From: Megaustenia siamemsis
Lineage: Eukaryota > Mollusca > Gastropoda > Stylommatophora > Ariophantidae
Length of the DNA stretch: 64,000 nucleotides
Direction: 5' to 3'
NCBI GenBank assembly: GCA_032433765.1
Contig: JAVIAB010000139.1
Span: forward strand, 42,613,946 to 42,677,945
Made by a program: the position numbers and the translations under genes. Shown here one piece after another: positions 40,995-51,549 of this stretch; positions within the stretch are counted from its first letter, which is position 1; every line of letters begins with the position of its first letter. The notes beneath the pieces were generated by a model. The model searched no databases. It saw only the letters and a list, made by a program, of their open reading frames with translations, and was not told the DNA's origin.

Positions 40995-41520
40995 TGTCAC
41001 TGTAAGGTGAAGCCACAGTGGCTGAGTGGTGTATAGTATGGAAGAAAACGGGCAACTAAATGCAGAGCTGCGGTAAAGCTGGGAGCAGGGAACCAGTAGT
41101 GGGGTGTAACCTACACTCCTCAAGGTATGGTGACAGCTTTACATAAAAAGAACACAACAAAATACGGACGTTTTGGCCTACACGCGGCTTTTTTCAGAAA
41201 ATGAAAAGAACAATAATAAATGATGGGAAACAGATAAATATTCCTACATCTACGATGATAGGGGCAGGCAGAGGGGCAAGAGATGAAATGATGAAACGAA
41301 AGAGGGATGTGCTACATGATGAAGAATTGGTATAGAGGGTTAGATGCGGGAAAAATGGACGCATGATAAAGGGGAGACTGACGAGAGGTAGTCTAAATGA
41401 CAGAGATATGGGTGATATTGGTATATAGTACAATAAGTATTGAAAAATATGGATTTAACAGTAAAAAACACCATATTCTCCATATGTGCTTAGGTGTGGA
41501 TGGAATCCTTACTTGTGTAA
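40995..41520 (+). mobile_element. SINE remnant split by a dispersed repeat
   Basis: Left part at 41008-41030 has a tRNA-like head (AAGCCACAGTGGCTGAGTGG). The right part at 41450-41520 has ACACCATATTCTCCATATGT and GGTGTGGATGGAATCCTTAC, the 3' end of the 40457-40750 family. Between them lies the repeat at 41040-41440. Confidence 0.6.
41040..41440 (+). repeat. Dispersed repeat with GGCC palindrome (copy 2)
   Basis: Matches 5985-6262 over 41068-41318 in the same orientation. It interrupts a SINE, which shows it is mobile or was carried by something mobile. No ORF of note. Confidence 0.6.
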
Positions 41521-42085
41521 GGTAGTGATGTGCAATAAATCCTCTTGAGACTTCACGATCACAGTATATTATTAGTACACTGTTTTGTGAATATAAAGTA
41601 GCTTCATTAAAAGGCCCAGTAAATTGTCAGATACATTATATCATGAAATAATCAGAAACTTTTGTTAGCACAAAATTTTTGTTGTGAATTTTGACATTTA
41701 TGAATTTGTCTTTAATGTTCTATTTCAGTTTTGGGCCTTTAGTAAACTGAGGTCATGTATGCTGTATCATATGTTAGAGAGGAGCTTTATTTTTTGTAGA
41801 GATAGAGAGAGGGTTTGTGTGCATGTATGTATACGTGTGGTTTGACTGAGTTACTTTGCAGTTACTTCAAAGTTACTAAATTATATCTTTCCCATGTGTG
41901 TGTATAGCTAGCTACAATGCAGTGGAGGTTTGAAGTCAGAATTTCCCTTCTCTTAGATGCACTGCATGTCAAAGCTGATGAGTCTCTTCTCTCTAGGGAA
42001 GAGACAAAGGATTTTAGTTGTTTTTTTTTTTAACCTCACTTTGTGCGTGTACACACTGCCTTGAATGTTGCTGTGGTGTTTTTTT
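41521..42085. other. Downstream of ATG4, nothing recognised
   Basis: AT-rich. Contains AATAAA at about 41530, too far from the stop to be assigned to ATG4 with confidence. Confidence 0.4.
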
Positions 42086-42089
42086 TTCC

Positions 42090-43040
42090 TCCATGTGCTA
42101 TGTTCTGCGGCCAGATCCTCCCAGTTTCTTTCACTATTAGAGAATTCACTCAAGGAAGCCCTTTAAACATCCTATATCTCAGTACTGGTCTGCCCTTTAG
42201 TCTCATTCCATCCCTAAATTCGCCATACAATATTTGTTTGGGAATACGATTGTTTGCTATTCTTCCAGCCACCTTAATCTCCAACTCCTAAGTTGCCATG
42301 TTGGATGGGAGTTTGGCTCGTTGTAAGACACTAGAGTTGGTTACTTTGTCCTGACATTTAATTTTCATAATCTTTTGACGGTGACACACATGAAAGCTGT
42401 TTAACCTTTTCTCCTGCCCTGCATAGGTAGTCGAAATTAATGATCTATATAGAAGTGTACTAGGCATACAACTTTGGTAAATGTGAATCTTAGTCCTGAA
42501 TGTTAGTTTGGTGTTGGCCTTTGCTCTATCTTTAAGTTTACCTTATATCGAAACTGCCTTTCCGATTTGGGATCTCCTTCAAGGGAGATGCAGGTTGTGG
42601 CCATAGAACCAAGATAGGTGTACTTTCTCACAGATTCAAGGGGTGTGTTATTTAATGATGCAATCATGGAAATTTCTACTCCCTTTGAAGCACCACAGTC
42701 TTCTAGATGCTTATTGACAAGGCAAATAAATCACATGATCTAGCTAAATCGTCAGTCATTGACTGCAGGACAGATTCATTGTGAACAACCAGTGCTGCAT
42801 CATCACTGAATAGAGGCTCCTTGACTATGGTCTCCGTTGTTAATAGGGCTGTTTTCCTTATATTTTCTACTTTTGTGAGGGTATTATTTAATCCAGGACG
42901 GTCCTAACGTTCAATGTGCCGAGTATGAGAGATGGTGTTTTCCTGCTGTTGTGTCCTAATGAGGGTGGAACTGACATTATTCTTTGCTTGCTATACCTGG
43001 GTGTATAATATGGAAATGTGCTTTACCCAGAACACACTAC
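42090..43040 (-). mobile_element. LINE-F/RT fragment
   Basis: The minus strand encodes RT thumb and C-terminal pieces with many frameshifts. The tail near 42250-42090 (NRIPKQILYGEFRDG, then RPVLRYRMFKGLP) and an upstream region with VFSDDAALV at about 42800, a variant of the RT catalytic DD motif, are recognisable. At 42990-43035 a block ATATGGAAATGTGCTTTACC matches the 5' part of the LINE-F copy at 24299-25013. Confidence 0.7.
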
Positions 43041-43579
43041 CCCTCTCTCCTTGGCTCTTCTTTGAAGCATTCCAAAGGAGCGACAAGATCACTACACTCA
43101 AAACCTTAGTTGAGTGCATGCATGCGGGTTTGCACATACATAGGTGTGTGTTTGTGAGATATATATATATAATAATAGATTTACCTTTTTGTGTCTAATT
43201 CTAGATATGAGTTGGGTACATTCCTCTCGTTCATAAAAGTGATATTGTGTGGTAATGGTTCCAATGTGTAGCACAAGATTATTATGACTAGAAACATTTG
43301 GTACATTTACTCAATTTACACTGTCTGTGTGAGGTCATAATTTTGTCTCCACTACAGATGTCACCAACATTTAAGGTGTGGTTCTTCTAATCAGCCTGAA
43401 TATATCTAAGAAAAATCACATGCAGATTCTAGTTCTCAATCCCTTGCATATATTTATTAGGCAAACCTGTGCACTAGACCAAAAAAACCCGTAAAATGGG
43501 GAAAAAAACGTACATAATGACAATTTTAAGCGTTAATTTATAGTAGTAATACATTTTTAAATAATTTTTAATATTAATA

Positions 43580-43710
43580 ATAATGAATAGTTTCCAACAA
43601 TTTATTTCAAATTTAACAGTTTGTTTTATGTTATGTTTAAGTTAGTGCTAAATTAATCCCTTTTGTTTTAAAAAAAAATATATCCACTAAATTAATTATT
43701 AAACACTTAA
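43580..43710 (+). repeat. Direct repeat, left member
   Basis: About 130 bp starting GAATAGTTTCCAACAA and ending TTATTAAACACTTAA, present again in the same orientation at 44686-44820 with few differences. The roughly 970 bp between them contains a SINE1 and a family K SINE. AT-rich and non-coding. Confidence 0.85.
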
Positions 43711-43914
43711 AATGCAAAGCTAATTGAAAGAAGCGGAATATTTGACTAACAATTAATATGGCCGGTGACTTGCTTTCTAATCTTAGTATACATAAAATTG
43801 TATTGGGCGGCTCTAAATATATGAATGCTGCATTAACAAATTTATCGTTTTTTAACTTTGCACTAGTAAATTAATCAAAAAAATATTGAAATAAAGCACA
43901 CCTACTACTCAAAC

Positions 43915-44169
43915 AAAGGGAGCCGCATTAGTTCAGTTTTTAGTGAACTGACTACAAAGGATGTCAAGTTCGATCCTGATCGACAGCTTCCGGATTCACC
44001 CAGCCTTAAATGGGTACCAGATTTTTTCTGGGACAGTAAAACGGCATGGATGTAATACTAACCACATTACCCCAAAGATCATGTGCCGAATGTCTTTACA
44101 AATTATGGTCACTAACACCATATTCCCTATACGCCACATGATGTAACAGGGATCTTTACTGTTTATTTT
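43915..44169 (+). mobile_element. SINE1, diverged copy
   Basis: Flanked by ACTACTCAAAC (43904-43914) and ACTGCTCAAAC (44170-44180), an 11-bp duplication with one mismatch. The A box is degraded (TAGTTCAGTTTTTAG), the B box is AGTTCGATCCT, and the body is recognisable throughout. Confidence 0.9.
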
Positions 44170-44343
44170 ACTGCTCAAACTGCATTCAATCATGAATCCA
44201 ATAACTTGAATACTTAGAAAAACAACCATGCACATGACAGTGGAGTGATTACAGTATGCTCAAAGTATATCTTTGTCTTGGAGATTTTTCCTACTTCTTG
44301 GAGAGACACAATCTGTTCAATCTTAGACAGAGTTTTCTAGAAT

Positions 44344-44676
44344 ATAAAGGTAAAGGTAAAGTACGAGACTTGAACCGGCATCTTAGCATGCGAGTTTCCA
44401 CCCGTATGTGCTCGGTCGCCTATACAAAAATGTTAGGAGATTTTCTGTATAGTGTCGCCTCAAGCATCGAAACTCAGATGCGAAGCGACATTCCTCACCT
44501 TCCCAGGGTAATACCCTGGTACCCATTTCTGCCAACGGCTGGGTTAACCATGGGGGTATTTTTTTTTTCCAACCACGAGTACAATTCACACTGCCTCCAG
44601 CAGGAATTGAACACGTGTTGTCCGAACGTCGGTAGTCCAGTCGGGTGGTTTTCCCAACTAGACTACCGAGGCCCCC
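44344..44676 (-). mobile_element. tRNA-headed SINE, family K
   Basis: Exact 10-bp duplication TTTCTAGAAT at 44334-44343 and 44677-44686. Read on the minus strand: GGGGGCCTCGGTAGTCTAGT (A box), GTGTTCAATTCCTGC (B box), then a body of about 250 bp ending TTTACCTTTACCTTTA. The head is unlike SINE1 and only this copy was seen. Confidence 0.88.
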
Positions 44677-44685
44677 TTTCTAGAA

Positions 44686-44820
44686 TGAATAGTTTCCAAC
44701 AACTTATTTCAAATTTAACAGTTTGTTTTATGTTATGTTCAAGTTAGTGCTAAATTTGTTAATCCCTTTTGTTTAAAAAAAAAACTATTTCTACTAAATT
44801 AATTATTAAACACTTAAGAT
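44686..44820 (+). repeat. Direct repeat, right member
   Basis: Second copy of 43580-43710. It begins within the SINE target duplication, so the SINE entered exactly at the edge of this repeat. Confidence 0.85.
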
Positions 44821-46149
44821 TTTTAAACACTTAAGACTTTCTAGATTATATTAGACCGCAGTTATCATCCAATAATGAAAATTACTTTAGGCTAGAGCCC
44901 GTGTGCATGGCAAATGAATTGTATTGTTTACAATGCTTTCTTCTGCCTGACCTTTCACCTGATGTGTATATAGAGTAACACAAATCACATGTTATCTCCA
45001 GTTAAATATATTTAAACGTGTATCCCGTCGTCTTTCTCTGTAACCTCCTGCCTGTAGAAAATATTAGTTTTTGCAGCCTCCAGAAGTTTCCGAAATACAG
45101 GTTTAGAAAAATGTTATGTGTAGTAAATAAATTTGAAGGAGAAGGAAAAAAAGTGGAGTTTCACAAAAGTGATCTTCACTTGTATCAATTGGACATATGG
45201 CCATATTAAAAGAAAAACACATTAAAGAACACTGAAAAACACTGAGTTACCCAGATGATATCATATAACTAAGGTCAGTTAGGTTGCATTCACTTTTGGT
45301 GTGCCCACGCCTTATGTCTTTTGGCATGTGCTGTGGCTGCTATGATGGGGATTGCAGCTGCCTTTCTTTGTTTCGGATCTTTCACTGAGATGAGATGTTA
45401 ATTCGGATTATTCCACTGGCATGGGCAGTTGAGCAGTTATAGATTTTAATTTGTTTGCAGTGATACCAGGGCCTTCAACTATCTATAACTATACCCATAT
45501 CATATGGAAGGTATGTTTCTGATGTGAAAAAGAGACTATAATATCACTGACAAATACTTCTGTTTTGTAAATAAGTAAATGTTGTAGCTGAAAGCATTTT
45601 ACTAGTACCTTTGCTAATGGAGTCTTCCAATCTGTTTCATTCAATAGAATCTTCCAAATTTCATTGTTTACTTGTTATGAAAACCACAATATCCTGTTTC
45701 TCATTAATTTAAACATGAATATTCACCACTTTCATTGGGAAGAAGACTTTTGCTTGTATTGTTCACATATTGATTGAGAAAATATTATTGCATTTAAATA
45801 CATTGTTTTCAGGCAAAAAAATCCAATATCAGTATTATTTCTATGTGATATTCTGTGCTTTTGATAGATATTCTACAGTATATTATTTGAACATTAAGTA
45901 GTTGTTGTTGAAAAGGCTAATTTTGGCATACTGATATTGTAATTAATGTAACCCTTGACCCCTGAGGATGACAAGTTTTTTAACCAACATAGATTGTCTT
46001 GGTTTTGGTGCCATACAAAGCTGTCATCTTATTTATTTTATTACTGTCAGATTCACCTTTATTGCTTTCATCACTCCTGTTTTCTTTTTATATTTCTAAT
46101 AATTGTTTATGTCTTTCAATGATAATTCATTGATAAATTAGTACTTTTC
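44821..46149. other. Intergenic, nothing recognised
   Basis: AT-rich sequence without recognised coding similarity or repeat relatives. Confidence 0.45.
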
Positions 46150-47720
46150 ATCAAAATAATCTGATTGAGCAGTGTGATTCATCCTGGTAATCTGATCAGG
46201 CAGTGTCATTCATCCCAGTAATCTGACCAGGCAGTGTCATTCATCCCAGTAATCTGATCAGGCAGTGCCATTCATCAAAGTAATCTGATCAGACATTGTC
46301 ATTCATCAAAGTAATCTGATTGAGTAGTGTGATTCATCCTGGTAATCTGATCAGGGGTTAAGGCAAAGAAATGCAAATGAATGCATAAAAATGTGATGCT
46401 GCAGTTCTAATGCAAAGCTGTAGTGGTAATCTGATCAGGCAGTGTCATTCATCCCAGTAATCTGATCAGGGATTAAGGCAAAGAAATGCAAATGAATGCA
46501 TAAAAATGTGACGCTGCAGTTCTAATGCAAAGCTGTAGTGGTAATCTGATCAGGCAGTGTCATTCATCCCAGTAATCTGATCAGGCAGTGCGATTTTAGC
46601 TGGTAATCTGATCAGACAGTGCCATTCATCAAAGTAATCTGATCAGACAGTGCCATTCATCAAAGTAATCTGATTGAGTAGTGTGATTCATCCTGGTAAT
46701 CTGATCAGACAGTGCCATTCATCAAAGTAATCTGATCAGACAGTGCCATTCATCAAAGTAATCTGATTGAGTAGTGTGATTCATCCTGGTAATCTGATCA
46801 GGGGTTAAGGCAGAAATGCAAATGAATGAATAAAAATGTGAAGCTGCAGTTCTAATGCAAAGCTGTAGTGGTAATCTGATCAGGCAGTGTCATTCATCCC
46901 AGTAATCTGATCAGGCAGTGCTATTCATCAAAATAATCTGATCAGGCAGTGCTATTCATCCCAGTAATCTGATCAGGCAGTGCTATTCATCAAAATAATC
47001 TGATCAGGCAGTGCTATTCATCCCAGTAATCTGATCAGGCAGTGTCATTCATCCCAGTAATCTGATCTGGCAGTGTCATTCATCCCAGTAATCTGATCAG
47101 GTAGTGCTATTCATCAAAATAATCTGATCAGGCAGTGCTATTCATCAAAATAGTCTAATCATGCAGTGTCATTCATCCCAGTAATCTGATCAGGCAGTGC
47201 TATTCATTAAAATAATCTGATCATGCAGTGTCATTCATCCCAGTAATCTGGCCATGCAGTGCTATTCATCAAAATAATCTGATCATGCAGTGTCATTCAT
47301 CCCAGTAATCTGATCAGGCAGTGCTATTCATCAAAATAATCTGATAATGCAGTGCCATTCATTCCAGTAATCTGATCAGGCAGTGCTATTCATCAAAATA
47401 ATCTGATCAGGCAGTGCTATTCATAAAAATAATCTGATCAGGCAGTGCTATTCATCCCAGTAATCTGATCAGGCAGTGCTATTCATCAAAATATTCTGAT
47501 CAGGCAGTGCCATTCATTCCAGTAATTTAATTAGGCAGTGCCATTCATCAAAGTAATCTGATTAGACATTGTCACTTATCCAGTAATATGATCAAACAGT
47601 GCCACTCATCCCAGTAATCTTATAAGACATTGTCACTCATCTGTGTAATCTGATCAGACAGTGCCATTCATTCAGTAATCTGATAAGGTAGTACCATTCA
47701 TTCCACTAATCTTATCAACA
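46150..47720. repeat. 31-bp minisatellite with longer interspersed module
   Basis: Unit CAGTGTCATTCATCCCAGTA then ATCTGATCAGG (31 bp), about 45 copies with CATCAAAGTA and CATCAAAATA variants. Three times (about 46353, 46468, 46801) the array is interrupted by a module of about 85 bp containing GCAAAGAAATGCAAATGAAT or a close variant. Unlike most other arrays here, no LINE touches it. Confidence 0.93.
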
Positions 47721-48479
47721 CCATTAATGTCTCTTGATTGAAAGTTTCTATAATTTTACAGTAAGTGTCCACCTACAAATTATCTATTTTTTTTATAATT
47801 ATGTTATTTATTTCATCAATCAAATATTATGTAAATATCACTTCTCACAAATTTTCTCTGCATTCCAGGATTTTTTTTGTTCCATGTGGGTTCATTGTTG
47901 ATTATTGTTTTATATTATACCTTAATGTGCCATGCAATAAACTGTTTCACTTTCCAAGTCACTATTTTATTGCTTTCGCTGTATTTGTTTGTCTGTGTTC
48001 GCCAACTTTATATCTTCAGTGAAATCCAGTGGGACTGAATTTTGCATGAATATCATTTTTTTCCTATTTTTCATATGGCAACCATGTACTCAGGTGTTCC
48101 TTGCCATACAGGCAGACATTCTCAGGCTTCAGTGGTTCTCTTATTTTTATTATCGATAGTTTTAACATTGTGGTTCAATTTTAGACATCAGTTGTTATTA
48201 CACTGAGATTGAGAAGGAGGGATAAAGCCAAAACCACTAAAATCCACTGATTATTCTTCTCCAGTGATCAGTACTATTGCTACATGTTATACATTTAGAC
48301 CTGCATGTTCACAAATATGAAAGTGTGTTTGAAGTCTTCACCGGTTCCCCATAACTTGTCATGGAGGGTTGTTTCTGTGAGCCACAGGAAAATATTCAAG
48401 TAATTTTAAGGCAGAAGCTCTGAAAACTGCAGCTGGAACTCTCTTGAAGGAGAAGATTAAAGAAGAAAACTTTGTATTC
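47721..48479. other. Intergenic, nothing recognised
   Basis: AT-rich. An 85-codon Phe-rich frame at 47765-48022 looks like chance. Confidence 0.45.
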
Positions 48480-48930
48480 CTCACAGGTGCTCTGTTAGTA
48501 GTTAAGCACTGAGGAGTCAAGGAAATAAAGACCTGGATGATCTAAGAAAAGTATGCTACAAACACTGCCAGAGATGCAGAACTGTGATCAAGTGGATTCC
48601 ATCTCACTGCAATATTCCTGGAAATAATGAGCAGAAAGGTTGGCAAAGGAAGATGAACAACTTATGAGGAATCAAAGAGGTTTGTCAGGAAGAAATACAT
48701 GAACAAATGGAATACAAAACACCATGTCTACCAGAAAAATTATGCCTATTACCAGCTCAAAAGAATAGAACAAGTAACAATTTTTAGACTGGCCACAACA
48801 GATTGAAGTAGCACCTTTCCAACACTCTAAGTATAGGAACCCCCGATGAATGCGACTGTGGCACAGACTGCTGTACATCATTTACAATCATGCCCAATAT
48901 GTGATGAACTGAGAAGGCTCTTGTTGCTAT
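48480..48930 (+). mobile_element. RNase H LINE C-terminal remnant
   Basis: The + strand reads IKWIPSHCNIPGN, then a frameshift before the QAERLAKED-like block. Further on is a Cys-rich end (ECDCGTDCCTSFTIMPNM-like, shifted). This is the RNase H C terminus with the zinc-knuckle-like tail. It is opposite in orientation to, and next to, the big LINE at 49000-56170. Confidence 0.65.
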
Positions 48931-51189
48931 AACCTGTGTCATATCAGAACAAGCTATATGGCGATGGGCTTGGGCTGATGAATACTTTCTTCAAATTTAT
49001 TAATATTGACATCTAAAGGTGTACACAGAAGAAGTTTCTGTGGGCCATATTTGTATTCCTAGGGTTTTTAGAATGCTGATGTCCTGTAGGATATACTCTG
49101 GAATTTGTTATCTCCACAGTTGCATGTTGCAAAGTCATTGAGTCCTATTTTTTGCAGGTATGCTCTGAGGCCACAGTGACCAGTTCTGAGTGTGAATATC
49201 TTGATCTGTTTATGTCTACTGAGTTTGTTTAAACTCTCTGAGAGAGTTATATGAAAAATATGAGCCAGAACACAACAGCTTGAGTAAAGTCAGCAGATTC
49301 CTAGCTTGTTTCTTTTCTTTATTTCTTTGAGGCTGTGAAGTTGGTTGGCCTGTTGAAGGTTCCCACCTGCTTTTCTGAGTTTGTCTGCTTTCTCATTTCC
49401 AAGGAAGTCATAGTCTGCTGGTATCCACTGCAGGACTAGTCCTGTCTTTACTGACAACGAACATATGTTTTTCTTTATTCCCTGAGTGAGTCTGTCCTGT
49501 TTCAGGCTTGGCATCAGTTGTATGACTAACCTTGCATCTCCAAAGATGACAATTTTTAGACTGAGGACCTCTTGTTTGTTGAGAATTTGTATGGATGTGT
49601 GGTAGGTCATTGCTTCAGCTCTGAAATTTGTGCAACGTTCTCTGGCTGGAAGAGAGTATGTTTATGTCTTTCCAATTGGGTAGATTGTATGGATGCCACT
49701 GCATCATTTAATGCTTCAGTTATGGATCCATCTGTAAAAATCTGTGTTTGTGTGTCTTTGCTGTATTTTTCCTGGAGTACGATGAGTGATAGGGCTCTCA
49801 TTTCTGTCTCGCTTTGCTTGTTTTTGGACACTCTGGAACAGCTAAGATTGTTTTTGTTTTGTTTTTACAGTTGTACCATGGTTCAGGTGTAAGGGCTTCA
49901 TACAAATCTTCATTTGGTTCTAATACATGTATGTGTTGTCTGAGGGTTTCCCTTGCAAGATGATCTTCCTTAGGAGTGTTTTTTTTTGTTGTCTTGGAAA
50001 TTTTGGTGCATCTGGTAGCCTTTTAAATTGTTCAAAGTGGATGAGGGATTTATACTTTCTGTGGTGTGCTAAAGGGTCAAAATATGCTGTTTTCACAATA
50101 TAGTTATGATGTGGGTACTTTTCATTGCTACGCTGGGTTGTTCTGACTGCCATGTTTTGGACTTTGTCTAATTTTCTCTGGACTTCATCTTGACCACTGT
50201 TGCCTAGGACCTTGAGGCATATTCCATGATGGATCTAACTGCTCGAGTGTAGACTTCCTTCAGGATCTTTCTTGTTTGCTCTGTAACCAGTAGTATTTTT
50301 CCTCATGGTCAGTCTTTGGGTGGCCTTTGCTTGAACTCTTTCAATATTGGGTTTCCAAGTGAGTCAAGGGTGACTTCCAGAAATGTTGGTGCAACAGTTG
50401 TTGGGATATTGTATGGGTTTCCAGGCTTTATTGGTGTGTTTCCTTTGTGCAGGGAGAGTTACAAAATTGTAGCTGTGGTTTTCATAATGTTTACTTTTAG
50501 ACCCCATGTCTTTTTCCAGTTTTCTACCTTCCCCACTATTTTTGAAGCAAGTGATTAGTGACATGTCCCATAGCTGTCCAGATAGCAAAGGAATTTGGTT
50601 TGGGCTTTTACGTCTTTGGCTCTTTCTGGTGAAATATGTACTTTACTTTCTGCTTGGTAGGTTTTGGCAGGTAGGTCCGCTGCTGCCTCGTCGGTGACAA
50701 AGTTGGAGTCTGAGACTAGCGCTGTCTTTGTTCTTTCTATGTTGTCCCCATTTAAGCTTTTCACTAGGTTACATAATTTTTGTGTCCTTGAGGTTGAGTT
50801 TGGCTGTTTTATTTTAATAAATAATGGTGTTCTCTCTCTTTAATGGTGTTCTTTTTCTCTCTGGTGAATGCTGCCTTTGTCTTGTTGTGCAAAGTGATGT
50901 TTTCTTCTTTGGGATTATTTTCCATGTTTTCATTACAGCAGCTGATCTCAGTGTAAAATTCTTCGAGCGTTGGGCTCCAGAAGGGTTGGTAGTCCTTTCT
51001 TCTGCCTCTGGGGAGGCTTCCTCTTACTTCATTGAGAATAATCTCATTGAAAGTGTTCATTTTAGAGTTTGGGGCTATTTTCCCTATTTTGATTTTTTTC
51101 AAATTACAGTCGATTTGTGAAGTAAAGATGTTCCAATTTGCTTTCTTATAGTTCCAGATGGGGGTGGAGGGGTTGATTTCATGTGTGAA

Positions 51190-51265
51190 CATTGGTCTTT
51201 TCAAAGTGATGAATCTTGGTCTTTTCAAAGTGATGAATCTTGGTCTTTTCAAAGTGATGAATCTT
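51190..51265 (-). repeat. 24-bp coding triplication inside the LINE
   Basis: Three perfect copies of a 24-bp unit encoding RFITLKRP, directly after the endonuclease SDHRP motif. In frame. Confidence 0.93.
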
Positions 51266-51549
51266 GGTCTGTGATCACTTTCTTCTAGTTTGTTGGAGAA
51301 CATTTTGATTTGCAATCTTCTCTACGTTTTCAGTTGTTTTGGCAATATCTGGGCTGTTTGTTGTCCGTTAGGATCTCAAGTAATATGGGTGCTCGTCTTT
51401 GGGTTTATCAAGTGTGACAAGACTGTTCTCTATGACAGTCTTCTACCTCCTTGCTCCTTACATTGAGGTCTGGGTACCATCCAACTTGGAGAGCAGCTGT
51501 TGAAGTCTCCAACAATTATTCAGTTTTTACTATTTGGTTTGATACTTTT

